Origin: Desulfobulbaceae bacterium UBA5173
Lineage (GTDB): Bacteria; Desulfobacterota; Desulfobulbia; Desulfobulbales; Desulfobulbaceae
Assembly: GCA_002413355.1 (NCBI GenBank)
Contig: DHWV01000019.1
Span: 1 to 8,390 of the forward strand
Length of the DNA: 8,390 nucleotides
Direction: 5' to 3'
The notes beneath the pieces were generated by a model. That model was not told the DNA's origin, made no database searches, and saw nothing but the letters and a program-made list of their open reading frames with translations. Of the stretch, positions 1 to 6,044 are shown one piece after another. Numbering within the stretch: the first letter of the stretch is position 1; every line of letters starts with the position of its first letter. A program made the position numbers and the translations under genes.

Positions 1-78
1 GCTTTGAATTGAAGGTTTTTCTTTTTATCTTGGCTTACGGCATTGAAAAAACAATGATGTAGGTCACAACTTGGGTTA
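1..78. repeat. Left terminal inverted repeat of the window, probable IS end
   Basis: The first 78 bases are the reverse complement of the last 77 bases of the window, with a single extra T at about position 64 as the only difference. The match stops abruptly at the inner edge (TTGGGTTA here, TAACCC at 8314). The sharp inner edge and the open frame ending inside the repeat suggest the 3' end of an insertion sequence whose body lies outside the window. The inner edge falls exactly at the last codon of the PIN toxin gene, which suggests insertion into that gene's stop region. The IS family is not assigned. The window starts and stops at the same repeat base, which also fits a contig broken at a multi-copy repeat. 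Confidence 0.85.
3..62 (+). mobile_element. Possible C-terminal end of a transposase entering from the left
   Basis: A frame open from the window edge reads FELKVFLFILAYGIEKTMM and stops at TAG 60-62, 16 bases before the inner edge of the inverted repeat. A coding end followed by a short tail and then the element boundary is the normal layout of an IS 3' end. The identical reading is present in the right-hand copy. Only 19 residues are visible, no catalytic motif can be seen, and the family is unknown, so transposase is an inference from layout and repetition. Confidence 0.35.
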
Positions 79-260
79 AACGGATTGATGATGGTCAAGC
101 TGCCGTCAATAAGCTGTCCATGCTGCATGTCCTCTGAGTAGAGCGTGCCGCAGCCAGCGAGGAGAGCCGAGGCGACAATTAGGGCATCCCAGTTGGAGAA
201 GCAGTAGCGGAGCGCGATGTCTGCGCTGCGTCGGATGTCAACGAAGCGCAGGCCGATCAT
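78..260 (-). pseudogene. VapC-type PIN toxin remnant, internally deleted and cut by the left repeat
   Basis: Starting at ATG 258-260, which overlaps the antitoxin end by 23 bases, the frame reads MIGLRFVD, a typical PIN-domain N-terminus holding the first acidic residue. It then jumps directly to IRRSADIALRYCF and continues with the canonical C-terminal half: WDALIVASALLAGC, TLYSEDMQHGQ and a final INPF. That makes 61 residues against about 130-140 for the family, so roughly 75 residues are missing in frame, including the central acidic residues of the nuclease site. After INPF the sequence runs straight into the terminal repeat and the frame stays open to the window edge, so the native stop is gone. 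Intact VapC enzymes are Mg-dependent ribonucleases neutralised by VapB; this product should be inactive. Identification rests on the C-terminal motif and the antitoxin neighbour. Confidence 0.8.
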
Positions 261-456
261 AGCAGGCGTTCCGGTCAAAGGTTCCGTCATACGCCGCGCC
301 GAACTGGTCGAACTCGCTCATGTCGGCGGCAGCCTGCTGTCGTGCCATGTTCCGGCGCAGCTTCTCTGTCAGGAACTCAATGAAGTCGAGCACGCTCTTT
401 GCCTCTGCCTCAGGAAGCTCCCTGCTTTGTTGGTAGATCAGCTCTGCGGTTGTCAT
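238..456 (-). CDS. VapB/DUF2281-like antitoxin
   Basis: This 72-residue acidic protein opens with MTTAELIYQQSRELPEAEA followed by SVLDFIEFLTEK. That is the characteristic start of the small DUF2281/VapB-like antitoxins that bind and repress PIN toxins. The C-terminal half (FDQFGAAYDGTFDRNACYDR) would be the toxin-binding tail. A good ribosome-binding site (TAGGAG, 9 bases upstream) supports the ATG at 454-456. It begins 21 bases after the cytochrome stop on the same strand, so it may be co-transcribed by read-through. Its 3' end overlaps the start of the toxin gene, the usual antitoxin-toxin arrangement. Because the toxin is deleted, this antitoxin is probably an orphan; it could still act on a related toxin elsewhere. 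Confidence 0.75.
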   Translation of the reverse strand: MTTAELIYQQSRELPEAEAKSVLDFIEFLTEKLRRNMARQQAAADMSEFDQFGAAYDGTFDRNACYDRPALR

Positions 457-477
457 AATGTCGTCTCCTATAGCGCC

Positions 478-2238
478 TCACGGCTCCTGATACTTGGGGC
501 AAGTTCTCTGCGGATGATAATCCTTGTACGCCGGATCATCGTAGCTTTCGTGGCAGGGCAGGCACAGCCCAACCCGCAGGATGCGGCGCAGCTCCTCGGC
601 ATTGAACGGGCGCAGGTCAGGCCGGGAGCCATGCTGAAGCTGCTGGCCGTCAATGGTGACGAAAGCGTCTAACGGCACGGTGCGGCCTTGCAGGGTGTCC
701 ACGCCCTGGCCGATAGGATGGAACTCCCACTTGCCGTCCTTCTTCGTCACCGTGCCTTGGCCAAGGCCGACCGTCTTGGTCGAGGCATGGCAGTCGGCGC
801 AGGGCCTGCCTTTGGCCTGGGTGGTGTGCGGGTTGATCTTCGCCATCGTGAAGCGGTTGAAGCCGCCCTCCACCTTGCCGTCCTTGTCAATCAGCGTGAC
901 CACATCCTGACAGCCCGGCGTGACAATCACCACCTTGTCCTTCCAGACCGCCAGCATGGGCTGCTCGTAGCGGATATACGAGCGGCCTTCTCCCCACCCG
1001 CCCGGCGTTTCTTGCAGCGTGAGCTTATCGAGATGGGTGTCGCTCATGTCGCGCTTGACGTGGCAGCCGTAGCACTGCGGCACCCAGGTTGCGTGGCAGG
1101 CGACACAGGACAGCCGCTGATGGCCGGGATAGGCGCAGGCCTCCTGCTTGGGCGGGCGCAGCGGGCGGACTTGGCCGTCATTGCGGCCAGTAAGGACGAA
1201 CGCGCCCTCCTTGCTCTTGCTGATGTTGGTGACGACTCTCTTCTTGCGGGTCAGGCCGGGACTTGCCGTGTGGCAGCCCTCGCAGCTGATCTCCAGCTGC
1301 TCCTCATAATGGGCGTACTGGGTGCCGTCGCCCATGATCTCGTCGCGGGTGTGGCAGTCAATGCAGGACATGCCCTTGCGGTGGTGCACATCATCAGCGA
1401 TCTCCAGATAGAAGCGTCCGCCCGGCAGCTTCTTTGAGGACGGCTGGCCTTTCTCATACGGCGTGCCGTAGCCTTCGCCCTCGAACAGGCCGCTGTAGGA
1501 GATGCCGATGCGGCCTGAGCGGTTGTGGCAGCGGACGCAGTTCTCGTCCGGCACTTTCTTGCTGATCAGCGGATGCGGCTTCTTGCTTGCCTGCTTCTTC
1601 TCCTCAAACGAGGTGACGGTGGTGCGCTGATCGCCTTTGGCCGGAATGTAGTGGCAGGCCGAGCAGCCGCCGCCTTTCTCGTTGAAGAACTTGGGTGCGC
1701 CGGGCAGGTCGTTCTTCTGCTTCCAGAGATGGCAGGTGGCGCAGAGCTTGCGGAAATAGTCCAGGGCCAGCGAGTTCTCGCCGCTCTTCAGGAGCTGCTC
1801 CACGGTGATGCCCGCGTTCTGGGTGTCGCGCTCGCCCCAGTAATAGAGCAGCGTGGAGAGGATGCCCCGGTTGGTGGCCATGAGCGAGTTCTTCACCTTG
1901 TGCACGTCTGCCGGGTGGCAGCCCTCTTTGCCGCAGCTTTGCTCAACCACGCGCAGGTCGCCGGGATTGAGCACCATGCCCTTGTGCGCTTTCTCCTTGT
2001 CAATCGCCTTCGCGTCGCCGAGATGGCAGGGCGAGCAGCCAATCATCTGGGCGGCATGGGCCTGGTCGGGCTGCTCGTCCTTGTGGCAGGAGAGGCACAT
2101 CTCTAGGAAACCGGCGGACGTGACTTCGATCTGCTCAGGCCGTTCAGTCTGCTGCTCCTGCCAGATCAGATAGCCGATCAGGGCGAGGACAAAGATGACG
2201 GCGGCGAGGATGGGAAAGGCATTGCGGGGCGCGGGCAT
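478..2238 (-). CDS. Membrane-anchored multiheme cytochrome c (11 CXXCH plus one CX4CH)
   Basis: This 586-residue protein has an N-terminal hydrophobic segment (about residues 8-26) with no clear cleavage site. It is probably anchored in the inner membrane with the rest in the periplasm. Heme-binding motifs start at residues 48 (CLSCH), 68 (CSPCH), 102 (CGKEGCH, four residues between the cysteines), 166 (CATCH), 192 (CSACH), 234 (CVRCH), 292 (CIDCH), 319 (CEGCH), 378 (CVACH), 389 (CYGCH), 480 (CADCH) and 559 (CLPCH), giving up to 12 hemes. Many additional histidines could supply distal ligands. The stretch from about 394 to 475 has no heme motif and may form a separate fold. The role is most likely periplasmic electron transfer in anaerobic respiration; partner and substrate cannot be read from the sequence. 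No oxidoreductase subunit is adjacent. No strong Shine-Dalgarno is visible before the ATG, but the membrane segment begins directly after it and a promoter lies about 35 bases upstream. Confidence 0.9.
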   Translation of the reverse strand: MPAPRNAFPILAAVIFVLALIGYLIWQEQQTERPEQIEVTSAGFLEMCLSCHKDEQPDQAHAAQMIGCSPCHLGDAKAIDKEKAHKGMVLNPGDLRVVEQSCGKEGCHPADVHKVKNSLMATNRGILSTLLYYWGERDTQNAGITVEQLLKSGENSLALDYFRKLCATCHLWKQKNDLPGAPKFFNEKGGGCSACHYIPAKGDQRTTVTSFEEKKQASKKPHPLISKKVPDENCVRCHNRSGRIGISYSGLFEGEGYGTPYEKGQPSSKKLPGGRFYLEIADDVHHRKGMSCIDCHTRDEIMGDGTQYAHYEEQLEISCEGCHTASPGLTRKKRVVTNISKSKEGAFVLTGRNDGQVRPLRPPKQEACAYPGHQRLSCVACHATWVPQCYGCHVKRDMSDTHLDKLTLQETPGGWGEGRSYIRYEQPMLAVWKDKVVIVTPGCQDVVTLIDKDGKVEGGFNRFTMAKINPHTTQAKGRPCADCHASTKTVGLGQGTVTKKDGKWEFHPIGQGVDTLQGRTVPLDAFVTIDGQQLQHGSRPDLRPFNAEELRRILRVGLCLPCHESYDDPAYKDYHPQRTCPKYQEP

Positions 2239-2273
2239 GGGCTGTCGCAGGGAAATGGGTGGATGAATGGCCC

Positions 2274-2303
2274 ACTATACCCGCTGCCCGCCGGGTTTGG
2301 CAA
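2274..2303 (-). promoter_or_regulatory. Putative sigma70-type promoter for the multiheme cytochrome
   Basis: On the minus strand TTGCCA (2303-2298) is followed after 18 bases by TATAGT (2279-2274). Each hexamer matches the consensus at five of six positions. Initiation would fall near 2267, giving a leader of about 30 bases before the cytochrome ATG at 2238. A second minus-strand TATAAT at 2350-2345 has no convincing -35 box. Inferred from sequence only. Confidence 0.5.
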
Positions 2304-2320
2304 CTGCGCACAGACACAAG

Positions 2321-2349
2321 TTGCTGTCCCCGGCCTGCCGCTGTATTAT
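2321..2349 (+). promoter_or_regulatory. Putative sigma70-type promoter for the TPM-lemA unit
   Basis: TTGCTG (2321-2326), a 17-base spacer and TATTAT (2344-2349) form a good plus-strand promoter. Initiation would be near 2356, about 50 bases before the TPM gene ATG. It lies back to back with the cytochrome promoter in a 167-bp divergent region, so a single regulator could affect both directions. No clear operator palindrome was seen between them. Confidence 0.5.
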
Positions 2350-2405
2350 AGCGCATTGCACAGAGATGCTTGCCCTTGCCAAGGATTCAAACGAAAGAGG
2401 AAATC

Positions 2406-3215
2406 ATGGTTCTGCGATCCGGTCTTCTGCGTGTTCTGCACAGCGCGGTGCTGTTCCTGCTGGTGATGACCCCAGCCCTGCTGCGTGCCTCAACCCCACC
2501 AGTGCCGTCCAGCCCGCCTGAACGGGTGGTTGATCTTGCCAACATCATCGAGCCTGCCTTGGAAGGGCAGCTTGTCACAGCTCTGCGCGAGCTGGAGGAG
2601 AAGACCACCGCGCAGATGGTCATTCTCACCGTCAGCTCCTTGGACGGCGAAACCATCGAAACGGTTTCGCTCCGCACCTTCATGCAGTGGAAGCTGGGGC
2701 AGAAAGGCAAGGACAACGGCCTGCTGCTCACCGTCGCGCTGAATGAGCGGAAATACCGCTTTGAAGCTGGCTACGGCTTGGAAAGCGTGCTGCCGGACAG
2801 TCTGCTCGGCAGCATCGGCAGAGAAAAGCTGGTGCCGTTCTTCAAGGAGGGCAAATACGGCGAGGGTATTGCCGCAGCAACTAAGGAAGTGCTTGCTGTT
2901 CTTGCCAAGAATTATAACGTGCAGCTCGGCGGCGGGATTCCACTTCAGTTGCACCAAGCCGTTAACCCTCCAGCTTCTCGTGGTATATCAATAGATTCAA
3001 TAGATATGTTTGGCGTTCTATTGTTTGCTGGTTTTATCATCTTTTTTATTATTATGATAATAGCAGCCAGCAAGAGAGGCCAAGGAAGCAGCAGCTCATC
3101 GAGCAGTGATAGTTCATGGAGCCGCAGCGATTCAAGCTCAAGCAGCAGTTCAGATAGCGATTTCAGCGGCGGTGGCGGAGAAAGTGGCGGAGGAGGGGCT
3201 TCCGGCAGCTGGTAA
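2406..3215 (+). CDS. TPM-domain (YgcG-family) secreted, membrane-anchored protein
   Basis: This 269-residue protein starts with a signal peptide (about 1-28, ending ALLRA). The TPM domain follows at about 38-170: ERVVDLANII opens it, AQMVILTVSSLDG and KGKDNGLLLTVAL form its core, and KYRFEAGYGLE and FKEGKYGEGI close it. A single transmembrane helix spans about 201-221. The tail is serine-rich and then glycine-rich, ending GGGGASGSW, the classic C-terminus of this family. TPM proteins have been linked to phosphatase-like or chaperone-like roles (TLP18.3, YgcG), but the bacterial function is not settled. The ATG at 2406 is chosen because AGAGG sits five bases upstream and the signal peptide begins there; a TTG at 2370 would add 12 unlikely residues. 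It is followed after 29 bases by lemA, a frequent pairing. The transmembrane segment is coded by a conspicuously AT-rich patch near 3000-3060. Confidence 0.9.
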   Translation: MVLRSGLLRVLHSAVLFLLVMTPALLRASTPPVPSSPPERVVDLANIIEPALEGQLVTALRELEEKTTAQMVILTVSSLDGETIETVSLRTFMQWKLGQKGKDNGLLLTVALNERKYRFEAGYGLESVLPDSLLGSIGREKLVPFFKEGKYGEGIAAATKEVLAVLAKNYNVQLGGGIPLQLHQAVNPPASRGISIDSIDMFGVLLFAGFIIFFIIMIIAASKRGQGSSSSSSSDSSWSRSDSSSSSSSDSDFSGGGGESGGGGASGSW

Positions 3216-3244
3216 ATGTCAATCAAATTGAGGACTGACAGACA

Positions 3245-3823
3245 ATGAGCAAAGGCATCAAAGCAGTTCTGATCATCTTCGGCGCGCTTGCTGTTTTCTC
3301 GGCAGGCGCGGTTCTCTGGGGCATCGGCCAGTACAACAAGGCGGTCGCGCTGGATGAAGATGTTCACAGCCAGTGGGCGCAGGTGGAGAACCAGCTCAAG
3401 CGGCGGTTTGACCTGATTCCCAATCTTGTTGAAACGGTCAAAGGCTATGCCAAGCATGAGAAAGACATTTTCGACAACATCGCCAAAGCGCGCGCCAGCT
3501 ATTTTCAGGCCAGCTCGATGCAGGAAAAAGCAGTCGCTGCTGGCGGGCTGGAAAACGCCCTATCGCGCCTGCTCATGCTTCAGGAAAATTATCCTGATCT
3601 CAAGGCGAACCAATCTTATCTCAAGCTGATGGACAGCTTGGAGGGCACGGAAAACCGGATTGCGGTGGAGCGGAAGCGGTACAATGACGCAGTGCAGACA
3701 GTCAACACCTATCGACGCACCGTGGTTGGACGTTTTGCTGCCGCCTTGGCTGGAGTGGAGGCGGCGCAGTATTTCAATCTGCCGGAAGGCGAGCAGCAGA
3801 CACCGAAGGTGAAGTTTGATTGA
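3245..3823 (+). CDS. lemA: LemA family protein
   Basis: The protein is 192 residues long, the usual length for LemA. A single N-terminal transmembrane helix (about 6-28) is followed by a helical domain carrying the family signatures: WAQVENQLKRRFDLIPNLVE (44-63) and VKGYAKHE, then ENYPDLKANQSYLKLMDSLE (114-133) and GTENRIAVERKRYNDAVQ, with NTYRR close after. LemA proteins are membrane-bound with a mostly exported helical domain; their biochemical role is unclear and they commonly sit beside TPM proteins. The gene follows the TPM gene by 29 bases and is probably in the same transcript. A weak GAGG lies about 12 bases before the ATG. Confidence 0.93.
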   Translation: MSKGIKAVLIIFGALAVFSAGAVLWGIGQYNKAVALDEDVHSQWAQVENQLKRRFDLIPNLVETVKGYAKHEKDIFDNIAKARASYFQASSMQEKAVAAGGLENALSRLLMLQENYPDLKANQSYLKLMDSLEGTENRIAVERKRYNDAVQTVNTYRRTVVGRFAAALAGVEAAQYFNLPEGEQQTPKVKFD

Positions 3824-3857
3824 GTGCTGCACCTGCTCTTCTCCAGCACAACGGCGG

Positions 3858-3966
3858 ATTGCACGAGAGTGCAACGATGGATACTCCTCTCGTGCGATGA
3901 TGGGTTGCACGGGAGTACGACGGGAGAGACCTCTCTGGTGCAACAGCGGGTACTTCTCCCGTGCAA
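3858..3966 (+). repeat. Hairpin-rich repeat cluster between lemA and modC
   Basis: Two related inverted repeats lie in the 168-bp lemA-modC gap. The first pairs GCACGAGAG (3861-3869) with 3887-3895, extended to 12 pairs with one G-T, around a 17-base loop. The second pairs TTGCACGGGAG (3905-3915) with 3956-3966 perfectly over 11 bases. The arms are variants of one motif, TTGCACG(A/G)GAG. Further copies (GGTGCAA at 3938-3944, TCTCCCG at 3955-3961 against CGGGAGA at 3921-3927) allow alternative, mutually exclusive pairings. The cluster ends about 25 bases before the modC start, so it could be an mRNA leader structure, an attenuator or an intergenic repetitive element. It matches no riboswitch I recognise. 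The modC reading frame is open through the whole cluster from a GTG at 3824. Confidence 0.75.
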
Positions 3967-3991
3967 TGAAGACGAGTACGAGAGAAGGATC

Positions 3992-5047
3992 ATGCTCTTA
4001 GAAGTCGAGGTTGAGAAGTGCTTTGCCGAGTTCAGCGTCCGGGCGGCGTTCACGCTGCACTCAGAGAAATGCGGCGTGTTCGGGCCGTCCGGCAGCGGTA
4101 AATCCACCCTGATGCACCTGCTTGCCGGGCTGCTGGAGCCGGACAGCGGCTTTATCCGCCTGAACGGTCGGACGCTGTTTGATAAGGGACACAAGATCAA
4201 CCTGCTGCCGGAAGCCCGCCGGGTCGGGGTGGTCTTTCAGCACGCCTGTCTTTTCCCACACCTGAGCGTGCGCAAGAACCTGCTTTACGGTTTGAACCGC
4301 CTACCCTCTCCGCAGCGAGCGATTGACGTTGACCAGCTCATCCGTGTCCTGCACATCGAAAGCCTGCTTGACCGCAGCGTGAATCGGCTTTCCGGCGGGG
4401 AAAAGCAGCGGGTCGCGCTGGGCCGGACAGTGCTCGCCTGCCCGCAGCTCATCCTCTTGGACGAGCCGCTTTCCGGCCTTGACGGCCAGCTCAAGTATCA
4501 GATCATCCCGTACTTGCGCCAAGTCTTCACCCAATTCTCTATCCCGATGCTCTTTATCAGCCACAGCTTGGAGGAACTGCGCCTGATGACCGACGAGGTG
4601 CTGGCGATGGAACACGGGCGGGCAGAGAAGACCATGCCGACCGAGGAGCTGGCCCGAAGCAGGCTCGGCGGCAGTGGGCGCGGCTACATCAACCTACTGG
4701 AGCTGGACGCACCGGAGGATATGGGTAGGCTGCTGAAGTGTAATTGGGGCGGCCTGCCGCTGATGTTGCTCAAGAGCGAGGACGCAACCGCCGGGCAATT
4801 TGCCCTTGGCAGCCGCGACATCCTCCTCTTCAAGAAGCACCCAGAGGCCACGAGCGCGCGCAACATGCTGGCCTGCGTGGTACGGCGAATCTATGAAACG
4901 GAGTGGCTGGCTGGAATTGAGCTGGACTGCCAAGGCCGCACGCTGATTGCCGAAATCGTGCCGCAGTCCGTGGAGGAGATGGAGCTGCGGCCTGGCAGCG
5001 AAGTGGTAGCTGTGTTCAAGGCTTCGGCGTTTCGGCGGCTGTATTGA
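3992..5047 (+). CDS. modC: Molybdate ABC transporter ATP-binding protein ModC
   Basis: The 351-residue ABC ATPase has Walker A GPSGSGKST (31-39), Q-loop Q83, signature LSGGEKQR (133-140), Walker B LILLDEP (153-159), D-loop SGLD (161-164) and switch histidine H191. After the nucleotide-binding domain, about residues 285-351 form a TOBE/Mop-like domain (VVRRIYETEWLAGIELDCQG and onward), as in ModC, which binds oxyanion for feedback. Length and architecture match ModC (about 350 residues). In the cell it would drive import of molybdate or tungstate for molybdopterin enzymes. The ATG at 3992 has GAAGG just upstream and aligns with the ModC N-terminus; a GTG at 3824 would add 56 residues translated from the hairpin repeats. 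No modA or modB is adjacent, so the permease must be encoded elsewhere. Another oxyanion or iron ABC ATPase is the main alternative. Confidence 0.85.
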   Translation: MLLEVEVEKCFAEFSVRAAFTLHSEKCGVFGPSGSGKSTLMHLLAGLLEPDSGFIRLNGRTLFDKGHKINLLPEARRVGVVFQHACLFPHLSVRKNLLYGLNRLPSPQRAIDVDQLIRVLHIESLLDRSVNRLSGGEKQRVALGRTVLACPQLILLDEPLSGLDGQLKYQIIPYLRQVFTQFSIPMLFISHSLEELRLMTDEVLAMEHGRAEKTMPTEELARSRLGGSGRGYINLLELDAPEDMGRLLKCNWGGLPLMLLKSEDATAGQFALGSRDILLFKKHPEATSARNMLACVVRRIYETEWLAGIELDCQGRTLIAEIVPQSVEEMELRPGSEVVAVFKASAFRRLY

Positions 5048-5050
5048 ACA

Positions 5051-5164
5051 TCACAGCAGCGACACAATCGCCAGCACGCTCACGTCGGCCGACCCTGTTC
5101 GCATAGTCATGTGGCATAGTTGCAAAAACTCTTCGGTCAAGCGGACGTTCTGTTCAACAGACAG
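5051..5164 (-). other. Possible short coding remnant downstream of truA
   Basis: Overlapping the truA stop by 11 bases on the minus strand, a frame reads LSVEQNVRLTEEFLQLC and continues HMTMRTGSADVSVLAIVSLL to a TGA at 5051-5053. The composition is convincingly protein-like, and the frame fills almost the whole gap between modC and truA. However, there is no ATG, GTG or TTG at its upstream end; only a CTG at 5162-5164 is available. It may be the degraded 3' end of a lost gene, a translationally coupled small ORF, or chance. I do not recognise a family. Confidence 0.25.
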
Positions 5165-5942
5165 GCGACGGCTCCGGGTATTCCACCTTCTCCAGAAACA
5201 GGCCGCAAGCTGGAGCAGTCGGCCCAGCCAATTTCCGATCTTTTCCCGCCAGAATAGTGGCGAACTGTTCGCAGCTTAATCGGCCTGCGCCGACCCAGAT
5301 CAGGGTTCCAGCCAGATTGCGCACCATGCAGCGGAGGAAGCCGTCACCGCTGAAGCGGAAGGAGAAATGCTCAGGCCGGGCGGGATCAGCCACGCATTCG
5401 GCCTGAAAGATGGTGCGCACTGCGCCCCGGCCCTCGGTTTTGCTGCGGTCGCGGGTGCCGACCGCCTCAAAGCTGGAAAAGTCGTGGCTGCCGAGCAGCA
5501 ACACCAAGCAGGGCCGCACGCGCTCCGGCAAGAACACGCAGGGCGCGTGGCTGCGATACAGGCGTTCGGCGGGATTCTGCATCGCACCGGTGAAGAAGTC
5601 GTAGCGGTAGGTTTTGCCGACAGCGGAGAAGCGGGCGTGAAAATCCGGCGCAGCTTCGGCGGCCTCCAGAATGCGCACCGCCTTGGGCAGCATGGAATTC
5701 AACGCCCGCTGAAAAGCCGCCGCAGGCATGGCCGCGTCAGTGTGGAAGTTGGCGGTCATTGCTTCAGCATGAACCCCGGCATCAGTGCGGCCCGCGCCGC
5801 TGACCTCCACCTGCTCCTGGGTGATAACCGCCATTTTCTCCTCAAGAACACCCTGAATGCTCGGCCCGTTGTTCTGCCTCTGCCAGCCGCAGAAATCAGT
5901 GCCGTCGTAGGCGATGCGCAGGCGGATGTTTCGTCGGCTCAT
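5154..5942 (-). CDS. truA: tRNA pseudouridine(38-40) synthase TruA
   Basis: This 262-residue cytoplasmic enzyme isomerises uridines 38-40 in the tRNA anticodon arm. Family motifs appear in order: RLRIAYDGTDFCGWQRQ near the N-terminus, the catalytic loop GRTDAGVHA with Asp54, FHARFSAVGKTYRYDF at about 102-117, and F-S-G-D-G-F-L-R-C-M-V-R-N-L-A-G near 200-215. LAGPTAPACGLFLEKVEYP closes the protein. Length matches the family (about 245-270). The frame continues 15 codons upstream to an ATG at 5987, but those codons lie partly in the 35-bp direct repeat, so MSRRNIRLRIAYDG (5942) is preferred. No clear ribosome-binding site is seen. It is convergent with modC. As a housekeeping gene it argues against the whole window being a transposon passenger. 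Confidence 0.95.
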   Translation of the reverse strand: MSRRNIRLRIAYDGTDFCGWQRQNNGPSIQGVLEEKMAVITQEQVEVSGAGRTDAGVHAEAMTANFHTDAAMPAAAFQRALNSMLPKAVRILEAAEAAPDFHARFSAVGKTYRYDFFTGAMQNPAERLYRSHAPCVFLPERVRPCLVLLLGSHDFSSFEAVGTRDRSKTEGRGAVRTIFQAECVADPARPEHFSFRFSGDGFLRCMVRNLAGTLIWVGAGRLSCEQFATILAGKDRKLAGPTAPACGLFLEKVEYPEPSPVC

Positions 5943-5970
5943 GGGAACAAGGCGGTATCTATGATGACGT

Positions 5971-6044
5971 TCACTGTATCCCCACATCCAAAATATCCAC
6001 CATCCTGCCGTGCAAGTGCTGTAAGAACGCAGCGACGATATTCA
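5971..6044 (-). pseudogene. C-terminal remnant related to the HU-like/DUF4469 gene
   Basis: In the frame ending at TGA 5971-5973 the sequence reads NIVAAFLQHLHGRMVDILDVGIQ. This parallels the end of the 6824-7897 protein, GLVALLRSSYHGRMVDILDVGM. HGRMVDILDVG is identical because it is encoded by the 35-bp direct repeat, and the preceding residues keep the same hydrophobic pattern (I/L-V-A). It looks like the surviving tail of a second copy or relative of that gene, lost when the GIY-YIG block arrived. The frame can be followed upstream to an ATG at 6070-6072 as a 33-codon ORF, but that part overlaps the GIY-YIG gene in another frame and is probably not real. Confidence 0.5.
5978..6012. repeat. 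35-bp direct repeat, truA-proximal copy
   Basis: This tract is identical base for base to 6828-6862, exactly 850 bp away in the same orientation. Identity ends sharply on both sides. On the minus strand it encodes HGRMVDILDVG followed by the first two bases of the next codon. It lies just before the truA start and includes the unused upstream ATG of the truA frame. Confidence 0.95.

Noticed and set aside
688..2106. Long plus-strand open frames opposite the cytochrome gene
   Set aside because: They are antisense shadows of a high-GC coding region; the minus strand carries twelve heme motifs.
2370..2405. TTG start for the TPM protein
   Set aside because: It would put 12 polar residues before the signal peptide; the ATG at 2406 has a proper Shine-Dalgarno sequence.
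3858..3966. CRISPR array
   Set aside because: The repeats are short, degenerate and alternately inverted, with no regular spacers and no cas genes.
3824..3991. 56-residue N-terminal extension of ModC from GTG 3824
   Set aside because: The extension is translated from inverted repeats, and the ATG at 3992 has a ribosome-binding site and matches the family start.
5943..5987. Longer truA start giving 15 extra residues
   Set aside because: The extra codons come partly from the 35-bp repeat and do not resemble TruA; the conserved N-terminus begins at 5942.
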